Of a stretch of 64,000 nt of DNA, positions 1 through 11,866 are shown piece by piece. The notes below the pieces were generated by a model. The model did no database searches. It saw only the letters and a list, made by a program, of their open reading frames with translations, and was not told where the DNA came from. Numbering within the stretch: position 1 is the stretch's first letter; every line of letters begins with the position of its first letter. Source of the DNA: Stenotrophomonas sp. 169 (GTDB lineage: Bacteria > Pseudomonadota > Gammaproteobacteria > Xanthomonadales > Xanthomonadaceae); the NCBI RefSeq assembly GCF_014621775.1, contig NZ_CP061204.1, forward strand, positions 2,934,501 through 2,998,500. The letters are read 5' to 3'. Both the position numbers and the translations under genes were made by a program.

Positions 1-1
1 G

Positions 2-721
2 TATGCCGATGGGGCGATCACGTTCATGCACGACCAGGCAGTCACCGCAGAGAACTATTGGAGCCTGGGCGCCACGATCTTCACCCATGACACTACGTGC
101 AGACCCCGCTGGAGTGGGATTCCCCTGGACGCAACCGACCAGCCACTGGGGCTGCCGCGCCTGTTCGTCATGAATCATTTCCACGGCGCGCCCTTTTCCT
201 GGCATAGCGGTGTCGACAATCGCCTGGACACCGTCGTGCAGCGACTGGACACGGCCTGCCTCCCCGCCGCCAAACGCATGCCGAACTATCTGGCGATCGA
301 TTTCATCGAGTGGGGCGACATGCTGGAGTTCGCCGAGACCTACAACAACGGCGGGCTGTTTGCCTTCGCGGACAACGGTGCAACGGGCGGACCGATATGC
401 AGCTTCAGCACGGCGTTTGAACGGAACTGGTCGCTTGCATCCGCGCCGCGCATGGGCTGCGAGAACAACACGATACGCTCGCTCGTTTTCCGGGGTGCCC
501 GCCAGGGCCAACGCGTGACGCTGCATGATGCGGCAGATGGCGATACCCAGCGCGCTTACACCGTCATCGACGTGCTGCAGGACATCGCCTGGAACCAGCC
601 GCAGTCCGTAGAACGTCTGGACCTCGAGTTCGACTCGGCCTACCTGCGGGTAAGACCCTTCAAGGGAGGTCCCCTTGATGGAAGCGTCTCACACATCTCA
701 GTGGAGCCAGCTGCCCGCTGA
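2..721 (+). CDS. PI-PLC-like phosphodiesterase domain protein, 3' part
   Basis: The reading frame is open to the left edge, so this is the C-terminal part of a longer protein. An internal ATG lies at 26. The translation has features of bacterial proteins with a phosphatidylinositol-specific phospholipase C X-like fold: a strand ending in FVMNHFHG, then a second strand and turn reading PNYLAIDFIEWGD near the middle. The catalytic N-terminal histidines would lie outside the window. The last 80 residues look like a beta-rich C-terminal module (VERLDLEFD, LRVRPFKGG). It is probably exported, given two well separated cysteines, but the signal peptide is not visible. Substrate is unknown. The call rests on motif resemblance only. 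Confidence 0.6.
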   Translation, partial: YADGAITFMHDQAVTAENYWSLGATIFTHDTTCRPRWSGIPLDATDQPLGLPRLFVMNHFHGAPFSWHSGVDNRLDTVVQRLDTACLPAAKRMPNYLAIDFIEWGDMLEFAETYNNGGLFAFADNGATGGPICSFSTAFERNWSLASAPRMGCENNTIRSLVFRGARQGQRVTLHDAADGDTQRAYTVIDVLQDIAWNQPQSVERLDLEFDSAYLRVRPFKGGPLDGSVSHISVEPAAR

Positions 722-754
722 GCAGGCCCCCTGCTCCCTGCGTGTGCCGCGTCA

Positions 755-778
755 CGAGCCGGCGCAAAGGCCGGCTCG
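755..778. terminator. 9-bp hairpin between convergent genes
   Basis: CGAGCCGGC and GCCGGCTCG pair perfectly around a GCAAAG loop. It sits between the rightward PI-PLC-like gene and the leftward DUF819 gene and could end transcription from either side, but no adjacent T-run is present, so the function is only inferred from position. Confidence 0.35.
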
Positions 779-811
779 CGCGCTGGACCTGCGGTTTTCT
801 GACGGCCGGCA

Positions 812-2062
812 CTAGGCGCCGGCCATCGCCTTCAGGATCAGGCCGGTAACGTACGCCAGTCCGGTTCCCGTCGCATACCCCACCGTGCCCAACAGCACAC
901 CGACCGGCGCCAGGCTCGGGTGGAAGGCCGCGGCCACCACCGGTGCCGATGCGGCTGCGCCGATGTTGCCCATCGAGCCGACGCCGAAGAAGAACAGCGG
1001 CGCGCGCAACAGCTTCGCCACGATCCACAGCACCAGCACGTGGGTGGCCATCCAGATCAGGCCCAGCGCGAACAGCCACGGCCGATCAAGCAGCGACAGC
1101 AGATCCATCTGCATGCCGATGCAGGCGATCAGGAAATACAGGAACACGGTACCCAGTTTCGATGCGCCGGCCGACTCCAGCCGCCTTGCGCGGGTGAAGC
1201 TGAGCGCCAGGCCGAGGCCAGTGGAGAACAGCACGACCCAGACGAACTGACTGTCCAGGCTGAACTGGCTGGACCAGCCCACGTTGGCCTTGAACCACGC
1301 GGCCAGCGGTGCCGCGATGGCGTGCGCCAGACCGACGCCGCCGAGCGCTACGCCGACAATGACCATCAGATCGGTCAGCGTGGGGATGCGCGAGTTCTGC
1401 GCCTCGTAAGCGCTGATGCGGGCCTTCATCTCATCGATGGCCCGCGTATCCGCGCCATTGCGCGCATCGATCTGCTGCGAACGGTTGGCCAGGAACAGCA
1501 GGATCGCCATCCACAGGCTGGCGCAGGCCACGTCCACCACCGCGAACTGCCCAAACGTGGTGGCGTCGGTGCCGAAGATCTCGCGCATCGCCACCATGTT
1601 CGCGCCGCCGCCGATCCAGCTGCCGGCCAGTGCCGCCATGCCCGCCCAGGTATCACCGGCCACCGTTTCCGGATGGATCAGCTTCATCACCTGGAACGAC
1701 ACGATCGCCCCCAGCATGATGCCTGCGGTGCCGGCACAGAACACCACCAGCAGTTTCGGCCCCAGCTTGGCGATGCCCTTCAGGTCGATGGACAGGGTGA
1801 GCAGGATGAGCGCGGCCGGCAGCAGCACGTCGCGCGCCACCGGGTTGTACAGCGCGGTGCCATGGCCGTCGATCAGCCCTGCCGTGTTGTAGATGGCCGG
1901 GATGAAGTAGCACAGCAGCAACGCCGGCACCCAGGCGAAGATCTTCTTCAGCAGTGGCGTGGGACCACTGGCAGCCCAGAAGATCAGGGCAAGCGTGGCA
2001 GCGATGAGTCCCAGGCCGACGATGTCGCTGGAAATCAGGGCAGTTGCAGGTTCGGTCGGCAT
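812..2062 (-). CDS. DUF819 family integral membrane protein
   Basis: 416 aa with about ten hydrophobic segments, matching the DUF819 (YjcL-like) family of inner-membrane proteins of unknown transport role. Typical glycine-rich segments are visible (AGSWIGGGANMVAMREIFG, and GSMGNIGAAASAPVVAAAF near the C terminus). A hydrophilic loop around residues 195-225 (RSQQIDARNGAD) separates the two halves. I chose the ATG at 2062 because AGAGGA lies 6-7 bases upstream; the frame is open further upstream but without a better start. An intrinsic terminator lies just upstream (2093-2117), so this gene is transcribed separately from the sensor kinase gene. Substrate unknown. Confidence 0.8.
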   Translation of the reverse strand: MPTEPATALISSDIVGLGLIAATLALIFWAASGPTPLLKKIFAWVPALLLCYFIPAIYNTAGLIDGHGTALYNPVARDVLLPAALILLTLSIDLKGIAKLGPKLLVVFCAGTAGIMLGAIVSFQVMKLIHPETVAGDTWAGMAALAGSWIGGGANMVAMREIFGTDATTFGQFAVVDVACASLWMAILLFLANRSQQIDARNGADTRAIDEMKARISAYEAQNSRIPTLTDLMVIVGVALGGVGLAHAIAAPLAAWFKANVGWSSQFSLDSQFVWVVLFSTGLGLALSFTRARRLESAGASKLGTVFLYFLIACIGMQMDLLSLLDRPWLFALGLIWMATHVLVLWIVAKLLRAPLFFFGVGSMGNIGAAASAPVVAAAFHPSLAPVGVLLGTVGYATGTGLAYVTGLILKAMAGA

Positions 2063-2092
2063 GGCGTCCTCTGTCGATCGAAAATGGTGGGC

Positions 2093-2117
2093 GAAAAAAA
2101 TGCCGCAGGACGCGGCA
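2093..2117 (-). terminator. Intrinsic terminator after the two-component operon
   Basis: On the minus strand TGCCGC-GTCCT-GCGGCA is followed directly by seven T residues. It lies between the kinase stop codon and the DUF819 start, so it ends the regulator-kinase transcript. Confidence 0.75.
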
Positions 2118-2171
2118 CCCTTCGAGCTTAACATCGCCATCACCACCGCGCTTGAAAAGAGCCGCTGCCGA

Positions 2172-2202
2172 GCGTGCCGACTTCAGCCGGCACGCACTCT
2201 AC
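2172..2202 (-). repeat. SMAG-like GTAG palindrome
   Basis: On the minus strand a GTAG tetranucleotide begins a short palindrome with arms GCGTGCCG/CGGCACGC. The TAG stop codon of the kinase gene (2199-2201) falls inside the GTAG head of the element. It is one of several copies in this window that resemble the SMAG repeats described in Stenotrophomonas. Confidence 0.6.
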
Positions 2203-3488
2203 CCAGGGAAAGGTACGCCCGACGCGCTGACATCCAGTGTCGCCCGCGTGCCGCGTGGCTGCACCGGGTCGAACCGCAAGGTCCAGCCCAGGTGCTCGCA
2301 CAGCCGTGCCACCAGCTCCAGGCCGATGCCGCCGTGTTCGTTGCGGAGCCCGCGCGCCATCCGTGCATGGATGGCCGCGATCTCCTCCGGGCTCATGCCG
2401 TGTCCCGGATCGCGCAGGGTCAGCACGCCGGCGGACGAAAGATCGAGCTGGATCGCGCCGCGACCGCTGTTCTCGATCGCGTTGCGCAGCAGGTTGCCGA
2501 TCGCCGCCTGCACGACGGCCAGCGGCGCCACGATATCCACCGGCGCGGCGCGCAGGGCCACGGTCAGGTCCTTGTCTCCCAGCAGGTGGCGATGGTCTTC
2601 GATGATCTGCGGCAGCAACTGGTCCAGGGCGACGCGCTCGGCACGCGCGGAAAGTCGTGCCGGGTCGCGGGCCAGCACCAGCAGCAGTTCGATCAGTTCT
2701 TCAACGTCCGCCGCTGTACGCTGTACGCGCAGCATCTGCTGGCGTGCACGCTCCGGCAGCCCCGGTTGTTCCAACGCCAGTTCGGCCGCACCGGTGATCA
2801 CCGCTACCGGCGTGCGCAGCTCATGGCTGGCCGTGCTGATGAACACCCGCTCGCGCTCGACGAACTGCTCGTTGCGCGCCAGGTAGTCGTTGAGCGCATT
2901 GGCAATGGTATGCAGCTCGGCGCTGCCACGTGCATCCACCTGGATATGCTGGCCCGGCGCACCGGGCTTCAACGCGGCAATGTCACGCGCCAACAGGCTC
3001 AACGGACGCACTACCCGCTGCATGCCCAGCCGCGCCATCACCACGGTCACGATCACCATCACCAAGCCAGCCAGCAGCACCCAGCGGGTAGCGAACTGCT
3101 CCAGCGCCTCGAAATCCGAAATATCCAATGCCAACGCCACGCGCCCCATCGTCTGGGTCTGCCGCACCATCACCGCCGCCTGCCGCTCCCCGATGGGCAC
3201 GCCATCGTGCAGCCCGGGATGGAGATCACGCACGCTGGCCGGCGTTCCCGGCTGGTCCAGCCGGAACAGACTGAGCGTGTCCGAATCCTGCCAGCGGTAC
3301 TGCGGGTCGCGCGCACTGTGCGCGAGGATGCTGTCCAGCTCGGAGTTCAACAGCGCCCGCCAGGCCGCATGTTCGGCGTGCTCATGCACGTTGTTGCCAA
3401 CCCCGAACACGGCCAGTGAGATCAAGGCCAGGTAGGTCAGCAGCCATCCCAGTACCCGCCGGTACAACGGAGCAGGCCTAGCCGCCAT
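2199..3488 (-). CDS. Two-component sensor histidine kinase
   Basis: 429 aa. Transmembrane segments at about residues 12-32 and 136-155 flank a periplasmic sensor of about 100 residues. A HAMP-like linker follows, then the dimerisation helix with the phospho-accepting H222 (STASHELRTP). The ATP-binding domain shows an N box (NLLRNAIENSG), a G1 box (DPGHGMS) and a G2 box (GGIGLELVARL). The ATG at 3488 overlaps the 3' end of the regulator gene by 11 bp, the usual arrangement for translational coupling, and is supported by a proline-rich non-coding-looking stretch upstream. It phosphorylates the OmpR-type regulator encoded immediately upstream. The signal cannot be read from the sequence. Confidence 0.9.
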   Translation of the reverse strand: MAARPAPLYRRVLGWLLTYLALISLAVFGVGNNVHEHAEHAAWRALLNSELDSILAHSARDPQYRWQDSDTLSLFRLDQPGTPASVRDLHPGLHDGVPIGERQAAVMVRQTQTMGRVALALDISDFEALEQFATRWVLLAGLVMVIVTVVMARLGMQRVVRPLSLLARDIAALKPGAPGQHIQVDARGSAELHTIANALNDYLARNEQFVERERVFISTASHELRTPVAVITGAAELALEQPGLPERARQQMLRVQRTAADVEELIELLLVLARDPARLSARAERVALDQLLPQIIEDHRHLLGDKDLTVALRAAPVDIVAPLAVVQAAIGNLLRNAIENSGRGAIQLDLSSAGVLTLRDPGHGMSPEEIAAIHARMARGLRNEHGGIGLELVARLCEHLGWTLRFDPVQPRGTRATLDVSASGVPFPG

Positions 3489-4176
3489 CGGTGGCCTCCG
3501 GGTCCTGCACGGCCAGGCGGTAACCGACGCGCGGCAGCGTGTGCAGCAGCTTGCGCGCGAAGGGGCCGTCCACGCTGCGACGCAGTTCGTAGACATGCGA
3601 GCGCAGCAGGTCACCGTCAGGCGGCTCGTCGCCCCACAGGGCGAACTCCAGCTGCTGGCGCGTCACCGCTGCGGGGCTTGCGCGCATCAGCACCTCCAGC
3701 AACTTGCGGCAGGCGGGGTAGAGGTGCAGCGTCTGGCCCGCGCGCTGGGCTTCCAGCGTTGCCAGGTCAAGCACCAGATCGCCCACCTGCAGCCGTTTGC
3801 GCGGATTACGGCCCTGCGCGCGCACTCGCAGTGCATCCAGGCGGACCTCCAGCTCGGGCAGTGCGAAGGGTTTGGTCAGGTAGTCGTCCGCGCCCGCCCG
3901 GAACCCGGCGATCTTGTCAGGCAGGTCGTCGCGTGCGGTGAGCATGATGACCGGCACTTCAGAGGCGTGGTCCGACCGCAGGCGGCGCAGCACTTCAGGC
4001 CCTTCCATGCGCGGCAGCATCCAGTCCAGGATCACCACGTCATAGGTCTGCGTGGTCGCCAGGTGCAGCCCGGTGATGCCGTCCGGCGCGACGTCCAGCA
4101 CGTGCCCACGCGATTCGAAGTAGTCGAACAGGTTGGCGACCAGTTGCCGGTTGTCCTCGATCACCAGAAGCCGCAT
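3478..4176 (-). CDS. OmpR/PhoB-family response regulator
   Basis: 232 aa. The receiver domain has the acidic pocket in MRLLVIEDN, phospho-acceptor D51 (VVILDWMLP), and K102 (DYLTKPF). A winged-helix output domain follows, ending in the usual GYRL segment (LPRVGYRLAV). I prefer the ATG at 4176, where family members start; a GTG four codons upstream (4188) is possible. First gene of an operon with the sensor kinase. The divergent M2 peptidase gene shares the 149-bp promoter region and is a plausible target, though no operator could be identified. Confidence 0.9.
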   Translation of the reverse strand: MRLLVIEDNRQLVANLFDYFESRGHVLDVAPDGITGLHLATTQTYDVVILDWMLPRMEGPEVLRRLRSDHASEVPVIMLTARDDLPDKIAGFRAGADDYLTKPFALPELEVRLDALRVRAQGRNPRKRLQVGDLVLDLATLEAQRAGQTLHLYPACRKLLEVLMRASPAAVTRQQLEFALWGDEPPDGDLLRSHVYELRRSVDGPFARKLLHTLPRVGYRLAVQDPEATDGG

Positions 4177-4325
4177 GCGCTTTCCCACCCTGTGTGTGGC
4201 TGCATGGTACCGCTGCCCGTGTCGGATTCACGTCCCCCCGCCCTCGCCGCCAGCACGGATGCCACTTGCGGCAACCCGCCGCGCCCACTAGCCTTCGGCG
4301 GTCGTTCACCACCCAAGGATCGCCC

Positions 4326-6320
4326 GTGAAACACCGTCATCTCCTGCTGGCCTCGGCGATCGCCGCCGCCACGTTGTCGCTGGCCGCCTGCAAGAAGGAC
4401 CCTTCGCCGGAAGCCGACACTGCGGCGACCACGGCACCGGCCGGCGAAACCGCTGACCAGTTCGTGGCCCGGATCAATGCGGAGTACAAGGCCGCGTACC
4501 CGGAGATGACCTCGGCACAGTGGCTGTCTTCCACCTACATCAACAGCGATTCCGAGCGTGTGGCGGCCAAGGCCAACGAACGCTCGCTGACCCAGCTCAA
4601 CAGCTGGATCGAACAGGCCGCGAAGTTCGAGGGGCAGGAGATGTCCGACGACAGCAAGCGCGCCCTGCACCTGCTCAAGCTGATGTCGTCGATGCCGGCC
4701 CCGCGCGACCCGGCCAAGCTGGCCCAGCTGACCCAGATCGCCACACGCATGGAAGGCAGCTACGGTGCAGGCAAGTACTGCACCGATGCCAACGATCCCA
4801 CTTCCTGCCGCCAACTGGGCGACCTGGAGCAGGTGCTGTCCAGCAGCCGTGACTACGACCAGCAGTTGGATGCCTGGCAGGGCTGGCACGGCACCACCAA
4901 AGACATGCGCGGTGATTACCAGCAGTTCGTGAGCCTGGTCAACGAAGGCGCCAAGGGCCTGGGTTTCGCTGATGCCGGACAGATGTGGCGCAGCGGGTAC
5001 GACATGCCGCCGGAGCAGATCGGTCCGGAAACCGACCGGTTGTGGGAACAGGTCAAGCCGATGTACGAGCAGTTGCACTGCTACGCGCGCGGCAAGCTGG
5101 ACGCCACCTACGGCAAGGACAAGGCCGAAGTGGGCAATGGCCTGATCGCTGCCCATCTGACCGGCAACATGTGGCAGCAGGACTGGTCCAACCTGTGGGA
5201 CCAGCTGCAGCCGTACCCGGGTGCGGGCAGCCTGGACATCACAGCTGCGCTGGAAAAGCAGTATCAGGGCAACCTGAGCGGCGCACTGGCCAAGGCGGGC
5301 AGCAACGCCAACGTGGAAGGCCTGTACAAGGCGCAGCGTGAGGCCGAACTGCGCACTGCGCGGCAGATGACCGAACGCGCCCAGGATTTCTACGTGTCAC
5401 TGGGCATGCCGTCGTTGCCGAAGTCCTATTGGGACAAGACCCAGTTCATCAAACCGCAGGACCGCGACGTGGTGTGCCATGCCAGCGCGTGGGACATGAA
5501 CATGGAAGGCGATGTGCGCACCAAGATGTGCATCAAGCCCAACGAAGAGAACTTCACCACGATCTACCACGAGCTGGGCCACATCTATTACGACCTGGCC
5601 TACAACCCGCTGCCGCCGCTGTTCCAGGGCGGTGCGAACGACGGCTTCCATGAAGCAATCGGCGACACCATCGTGCTTGCGATGACGCCCAAGTACCTCA
5701 ATTCGATCGGTCTGGTGGACAAGCCGGAAGAAAGCCGCGAAGCGGTGATCAACAACCAGATGCGGATGGCCCTGTCCGGCGTGGCCTTCCTGCCCTTCGG
5801 CCTGATGATCGACCGCTGGCGCTGGGGCGTGTTCGACGGCTCGATCACGCCGGACAATTACAACAAGGCCTGGTGGGACCTGAAGGCGCGTTACCAGGGC
5901 GTGGCACCGGCCACCACGCGCGGCGAGGAGTTCTTCGATCCGGGCGCGAAGTACCACGTGCCGGGCAATACGCCCTATACGCGCTACTTCCTGGCCCGCA
6001 TCCTGCAGTTCCAGTTCTACAAGGGCCTGTGCGATGCCTCCGGCTACAAGGGCCCGCTGCATGAGTGCAGCTTCTACGGCAACAAGGAAGCGGGGCAGAA
6101 GTTCTGGGCCATGCTGAGCAAGGGTGCCAGCCAGCCGTGGCAGGCCACCCTGAAGGAACTCACCGGTGGTGAAAAGCTGGATGCCGGCCCGATGATCGAG
6201 TACTTCAGCCCGGTCAACGCGTGGCTGAAGGAGCAGAACCAGGGCCAGGTGTGCGGTTGGCAGGCCAGTGCCGCGGCGCCTGCTGCACCGGCAGCGCCGG
6301 CAGCGCCCGCACAGCGCTGA
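4326..6320 (+). CDS. Peptidase family M2 (ACE-like) dipeptidyl carboxypeptidase, lipoprotein
   Basis: 664 aa zinc metallopeptidase of the angiotensin-converting-enzyme family. A signal peptide ends in a lipobox (SLAAC), so the mature protein is probably lipid-anchored in the cell envelope. The zinc site is HELGH at 415-419 with the third ligand E443 in FHEAIGD, the spacing expected for M2. It should release dipeptides from peptide C termini. The C terminus is a low-complexity Ala-Pro tail (APAAPAAP) that may be a flexible extension. I chose the GTG at 4326 because AAGGA lies upstream and the signal peptide starts there. It diverges from the two-component system. Confidence 0.9.
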   Translation: MKHRHLLLASAIAAATLSLAACKKDPSPEADTAATTAPAGETADQFVARINAEYKAAYPEMTSAQWLSSTYINSDSERVAAKANERSLTQLNSWIEQAAKFEGQEMSDDSKRALHLLKLMSSMPAPRDPAKLAQLTQIATRMEGSYGAGKYCTDANDPTSCRQLGDLEQVLSSSRDYDQQLDAWQGWHGTTKDMRGDYQQFVSLVNEGAKGLGFADAGQMWRSGYDMPPEQIGPETDRLWEQVKPMYEQLHCYARGKLDATYGKDKAEVGNGLIAAHLTGNMWQQDWSNLWDQLQPYPGAGSLDITAALEKQYQGNLSGALAKAGSNANVEGLYKAQREAELRTARQMTERAQDFYVSLGMPSLPKSYWDKTQFIKPQDRDVVCHASAWDMNMEGDVRTKMCIKPNEENFTTIYHELGHIYYDLAYNPLPPLFQGGANDGFHEAIGDTIVLAMTPKYLNSIGLVDKPEESREAVINNQMRMALSGVAFLPFGLMIDRWRWGVFDGSITPDNYNKAWWDLKARYQGVAPATTRGEEFFDPGAKYHVPGNTPYTRYFLARILQFQFYKGLCDASGYKGPLHECSFYGNKEAGQKFWAMLSKGASQPWQATLKELTGGEKLDAGPMIEYFSPVNAWLKEQNQGQVCGWQASAAAPAAPAAPAAPAQR

Positions 6321-6337
6321 CCGCGCCCCGTGATCCG

Positions 6338-6400
6338 GTAGCGCCGCGCCCTGCTCGGCGCTACCTTCGGACTTCATGCGACGCCGGGCATCGCCCGGCG
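6338..6400. repeat. SMAG palindrome plus second hairpin
   Basis: 6338-6364 begins GTAGCGCCG and ends CGGCGCTAC, a SMAG-type palindrome with GTAG at both ends. A second hairpin with arms CGCCGGGC/GCCCGGCG and a 3-base loop follows at 6382-6400. Both lie between convergent genes and may act as a bidirectional transcript end. Confidence 0.6.
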
Positions 6401-6413
6401 CCGTCACGGCTGA

Positions 6414-6806
6414 TCAGTTGGCCTTGCCTGCCGTCATCTTCGCGGCAAGCGCATCCTTGAACTCATCGAAACTGACCCCTTGCGCATTGGCCTCCGCCTG
6501 CGCGGCGTCACGCAGCGCATCGGAATACACCAGGCGCACCGGCGTGCCATTGCGCTCGTGCAGTTCACCCGCCTGCATGATCAGGGACAGCACCTGGGCA
6601 GCACTCTCGCTCTGGCCGGCAATGCGACCGTCCATGCCCAGCACCCATTCGCCATCGCGGCGGACAATGCCGGCCAGCAGCGTCCGCTGCTGATCGCGCA
6701 GTTCGGCGTGCGGCTCGACGGGCGAGGCGTTGGCAGCGTCCCGGTTGGCGGTCTGGGTTTCGCGGCGCCGGCGGATATCGCGGCGCAGTTTGGAAGTGGT
6801 CGACAT
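6414..6806 (-). CDS. Hypothetical small cytoplasmic protein
   Basis: 130 aa, with no signal peptide and no membrane segment. The N terminus is strongly basic (SKLRRDIRRRRE), the rest is alanine- and acid-rich and probably helical. I do not recognise a domain. Codon use fits the neighbouring genes, so it is likely a real lineage-specific gene. The ATG at 6806 has no clear ribosome binding site. It lies 105 bp downstream of the exporter gene on the same strand and could be co-transcribed. Function unknown. Confidence 0.6.
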   Translation of the reverse strand: MSTTSKLRRDIRRRRETQTANRDAANASPVEPHAELRDQQRTLLAGIVRRDGEWVLGMDGRIAGQSESAAQVLSLIMQAGELHERNGTPVRLVYSDALRDAAQAEANAQGVSFDEFKDALAAKMTAGKAN

Positions 6807-6911
6807 CAGGGGCTTACAGTCATCCGGGTGCGCAAGGATACCCCAGCGGCGTCCCGCGCCGGCTTCACCGCCACGGCCCGCGCACGGCGCAGCGGCTCTG
6901 CCGGCTGGCGC

Positions 6912-8132
6912 TCAGCGTGCATGGGCGTGCGGGTTGCGCCGAGCGCAGGCGTTTTCCCAGTACCACACCGACGCCCCAAGCACGAAGAAACCAGCGTAGC
7001 CAAAGGCGAGATGCACCGGGTTGCTGCTCAGCAGGGGCGACAGCACACCGGCAACGAAGGTATTGATCATCATCTGGATGAACATCTGCATCGAGGAGGC
7101 GAGCCCGCGCTGATGCGGGTACAGATCCAGCACGCCCAGCGCCAGGATCGGGAAGATCATCGCCAGTCCGGTGCCCCCCATGAATATCGGAACGACTGCC
7201 CAAGGCAAAGCGATTTCTGGCACCGACAGCACGTAGCCGATGTTGAGCACCGCCGACAATCCACACAGGCCGAAGCCGATGCCGATCTGCCGCTGCGGAA
7301 GCACACGCCCGGCCATCTGCCCGGACAGGAACGCCCCCAGCGTCATCCCGCCGATGGTCGGCACGAACAGCCAGGCAAAACCGCCCTCCCCCAGTTTCAG
7401 GTGCTGCATGACGAACACCGGGGCCGAGGAGATGTACAGGAACACGCTGGAAAAATTCAGCGCGCTGGCCAGCGCAAGGCGCAACAGGCGTGGGTTGGAG
7501 CCCATCCGCAGGTAGTCGCGCAGCAATCCGCGCGGCGACAGCGACGTACGCGCTTCGACCGGATGCGTCTCGGGCAGGAACCGCGCCGTGGCCACCAGCA
7601 ACAGCAACGAAAACACCACCAGGAACCAGAAGATCAGCGGCCAACCGGCGCCACTGAGCAGGATCCAGCCGCCGATGATCGGTGCGATGGCTGGGGCGAT
7701 GCCGAAGATCATCGAGACCTGGCTCATCAGCCGCTGGGCATCATGGCCGTGGTACAGATCGCGGATCACCGCACGGCCGACGATCATGCCAACGCCCGCT
7801 GACAGACCCTGCAGCGCGCGGAACACCAGCAGCGTGGTCAGATCGGTTGACAGCGCGCAGCCTACCGAGGCGCCGACAAAGATCACCAACCCCCCCAGGA
7901 TCACCCGCTTGCGACCCAGCGCATCCGAAAGCGGCCCGTGGGCCAAACTCATCAGCCCGTAGAACAGCAGGTACACGCTGATGGTCTGCTGCACCGCGAC
8001 CTCGTCCACGCGCAGGCGCTGCGCCAGTTGCGGAAAGGCGGGAAAGATCGTGTCGATCGAGAACGGACCAAACATCGCCAGACCTGCGAGCAGCAGAGCC
8101 AGACGGCGGGTCGAGGGCGAGGCGGCAGTCAT
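6912..8132 (-). CDS. MFS drug-resistance transporter, Bcr/CflA type
   Basis: 406 aa with about 12 transmembrane helices, typical length for the Bcr/CflA group of major-facilitator exporters. The loop 2-3 motif is clear (GPLSDALGRKRVIL), as is the helix-5 GxxxGPxxGG-like segment (GIAPAIAPIIGGWI). It should export small toxic molecules by proton antiport from the inner membrane. I chose the ATG at 8132 because the first membrane helix starts about 10 residues later; longer in-frame starts (8162, 8234, 8315) add sequence unlike the family. No strong ribosome binding site is seen. It diverges from the gcvP riboswitch region. Confidence 0.85.
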   Translation of the reverse strand: MTAASPSTRRLALLLAGLAMFGPFSIDTIFPAFPQLAQRLRVDEVAVQQTISVYLLFYGLMSLAHGPLSDALGRKRVILGGLVIFVGASVGCALSTDLTTLLVFRALQGLSAGVGMIVGRAVIRDLYHGHDAQRLMSQVSMIFGIAPAIAPIIGGWILLSGAGWPLIFWFLVVFSLLLLVATARFLPETHPVEARTSLSPRGLLRDYLRMGSNPRLLRLALASALNFSSVFLYISSAPVFVMQHLKLGEGGFAWLFVPTIGGMTLGAFLSGQMAGRVLPQRQIGIGFGLCGLSAVLNIGYVLSVPEIALPWAVVPIFMGGTGLAMIFPILALGVLDLYPHQRGLASSMQMFIQMMINTFVAGVLSPLLSSNPVHLAFGYAGFFVLGASVWYWENACARRNPHAHAR

Positions 8133-8328
8133 GGAGGTGTCCGGAGGAGCCGCGCAGGCCATGCGCGGCAGGCGCCAGCCCGTGTCCGGAAAAGACAGGA
8201 AGGCGGCGCCGGATGAATACGAATGGTGCGTCATGATAGGCCGTAGCGGTCCCCTTTGCCATTCGGTCCGATCCGAAAACGTCTGGTCCCTGACTCCATT
8301 CAGCCGCACATCCATCAGGGCCGACCGC

Positions 8329-8334
8329 TATAAT
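8329..8334 (+). promoter_or_regulatory. -10 box of the gcvP promoter
   Basis: A perfect TATAAT lies 13 bases before the first glycine aptamer, which would place transcription start at about 8341. The -35 region is not a good match to consensus. Confidence 0.65.
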
Positions 8335-8346
8335 CAACGGGCAACA

Positions 8347-8517
8347 AGGTGGGAGAAGCAGGACACCGCTGCCGAAGGCGCAAACGCCCGTAATCGCTCA
8401 GGCCCGTGACCACCCGCATCAAAACTCTGGAGAGACCGGTTCGATCCGGCGCCGAAGGGGCACGAAGCCGCGCACACGCGCGCTTCCAAACTCTCAGGCA
8501 AAAGGACAGAGGGGCGC
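8347..8517 (+). promoter_or_regulatory. Tandem glycine riboswitch upstream of gcvP
   Basis: Two consecutive aptamer-like blocks are visible. The first (about 8347-8414) contains GGGAGAAGC, GCTGCCGAAGGCGCAAACGCC and GCTCAGGC before a closing GACCACC. The second (about 8425-8516) is close to the glycine aptamer consensus: GGAGAGACC, GCCGAAGGGGCACGA, AAACTCTCAGGCAAAAGGACAGAGG. Tandem glycine aptamers normally turn on glycine cleavage genes when glycine is abundant. A GC-rich 10-bp hairpin (8521-8544) follows without a T-run, suggesting control at translation or a non-canonical terminator; this last point is inference. Confidence 0.9.
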
Positions 8518-8579
8518 CCCGCAGGCTGCCGAATGGCGGCCTGCCCACGTGCGTGCCCTTTCCCGACGGATCCTTCGCC

Positions 8580-11447
<2,868 letters not shown>

Positions 11448-11483
11448 TGGCGTCAGCACGACCTGACCGTTTCACTGCATCAC

Positions 11484-11510
11484 GGCCCGCGCAAGCGGGC
11501 CTTTTTTTTT
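11484..11510 (+). terminator. Intrinsic terminator of gcvP
   Basis: GGCCCGC-GCAA-GCGGGCC forms a 7-bp GC stem followed by nine T residues, 36 bases after the gcvP stop codon. Confidence 0.9.
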
Positions 11511-11866
11511 GCGCCCAGGTGACAGACCCGGATCGCCGCGCTGCCTGCCGTGTCGCACCTGGCAGGGCCAATAACGACTAGTCCGTGACTCCCTACAGCG
11601 CTCTGCGCGACATCACGTTCGCGGTTGGAGCCGCGTCGCATTCAACAACCACACACCGCTCATCGAAAACGGAACTGTGTTGCAGACGTAAGAAACCCGG
11701 TTTTTTATGTTGTGCACGTCACATTCCAGCACTCCTGTCGCGATGGTGTCGACGCACGATGACTCCACGTTCTGACGCCGGCCAGCCAGAACGGATCCCG
11801 GATCGCGAACGGGATCGACACCGCCGCCCATCCTGGTCGGCGGAACCCGTCAAACGGAGAATCATC
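11511..11866. other. 356-bp intergenic region, no gene seen
   Basis: Lies between the gcvP terminator and the first small secreted-protein gene. A T-rich stretch at about 11700-11710 (CGGTTTTTTATG) and an AT-richer segment at 11640-11720 make this the likely promoter region for the downstream triplet, but no hexamer pair close to consensus could be fixed. No convincing coding frame. Confidence 0.4.

Noticed and set aside
8406..8579. Upstream extension of the gcvP frame
   Set aside because: This stretch is the glycine riboswitch; the protein family starts at the ATG at 8580.
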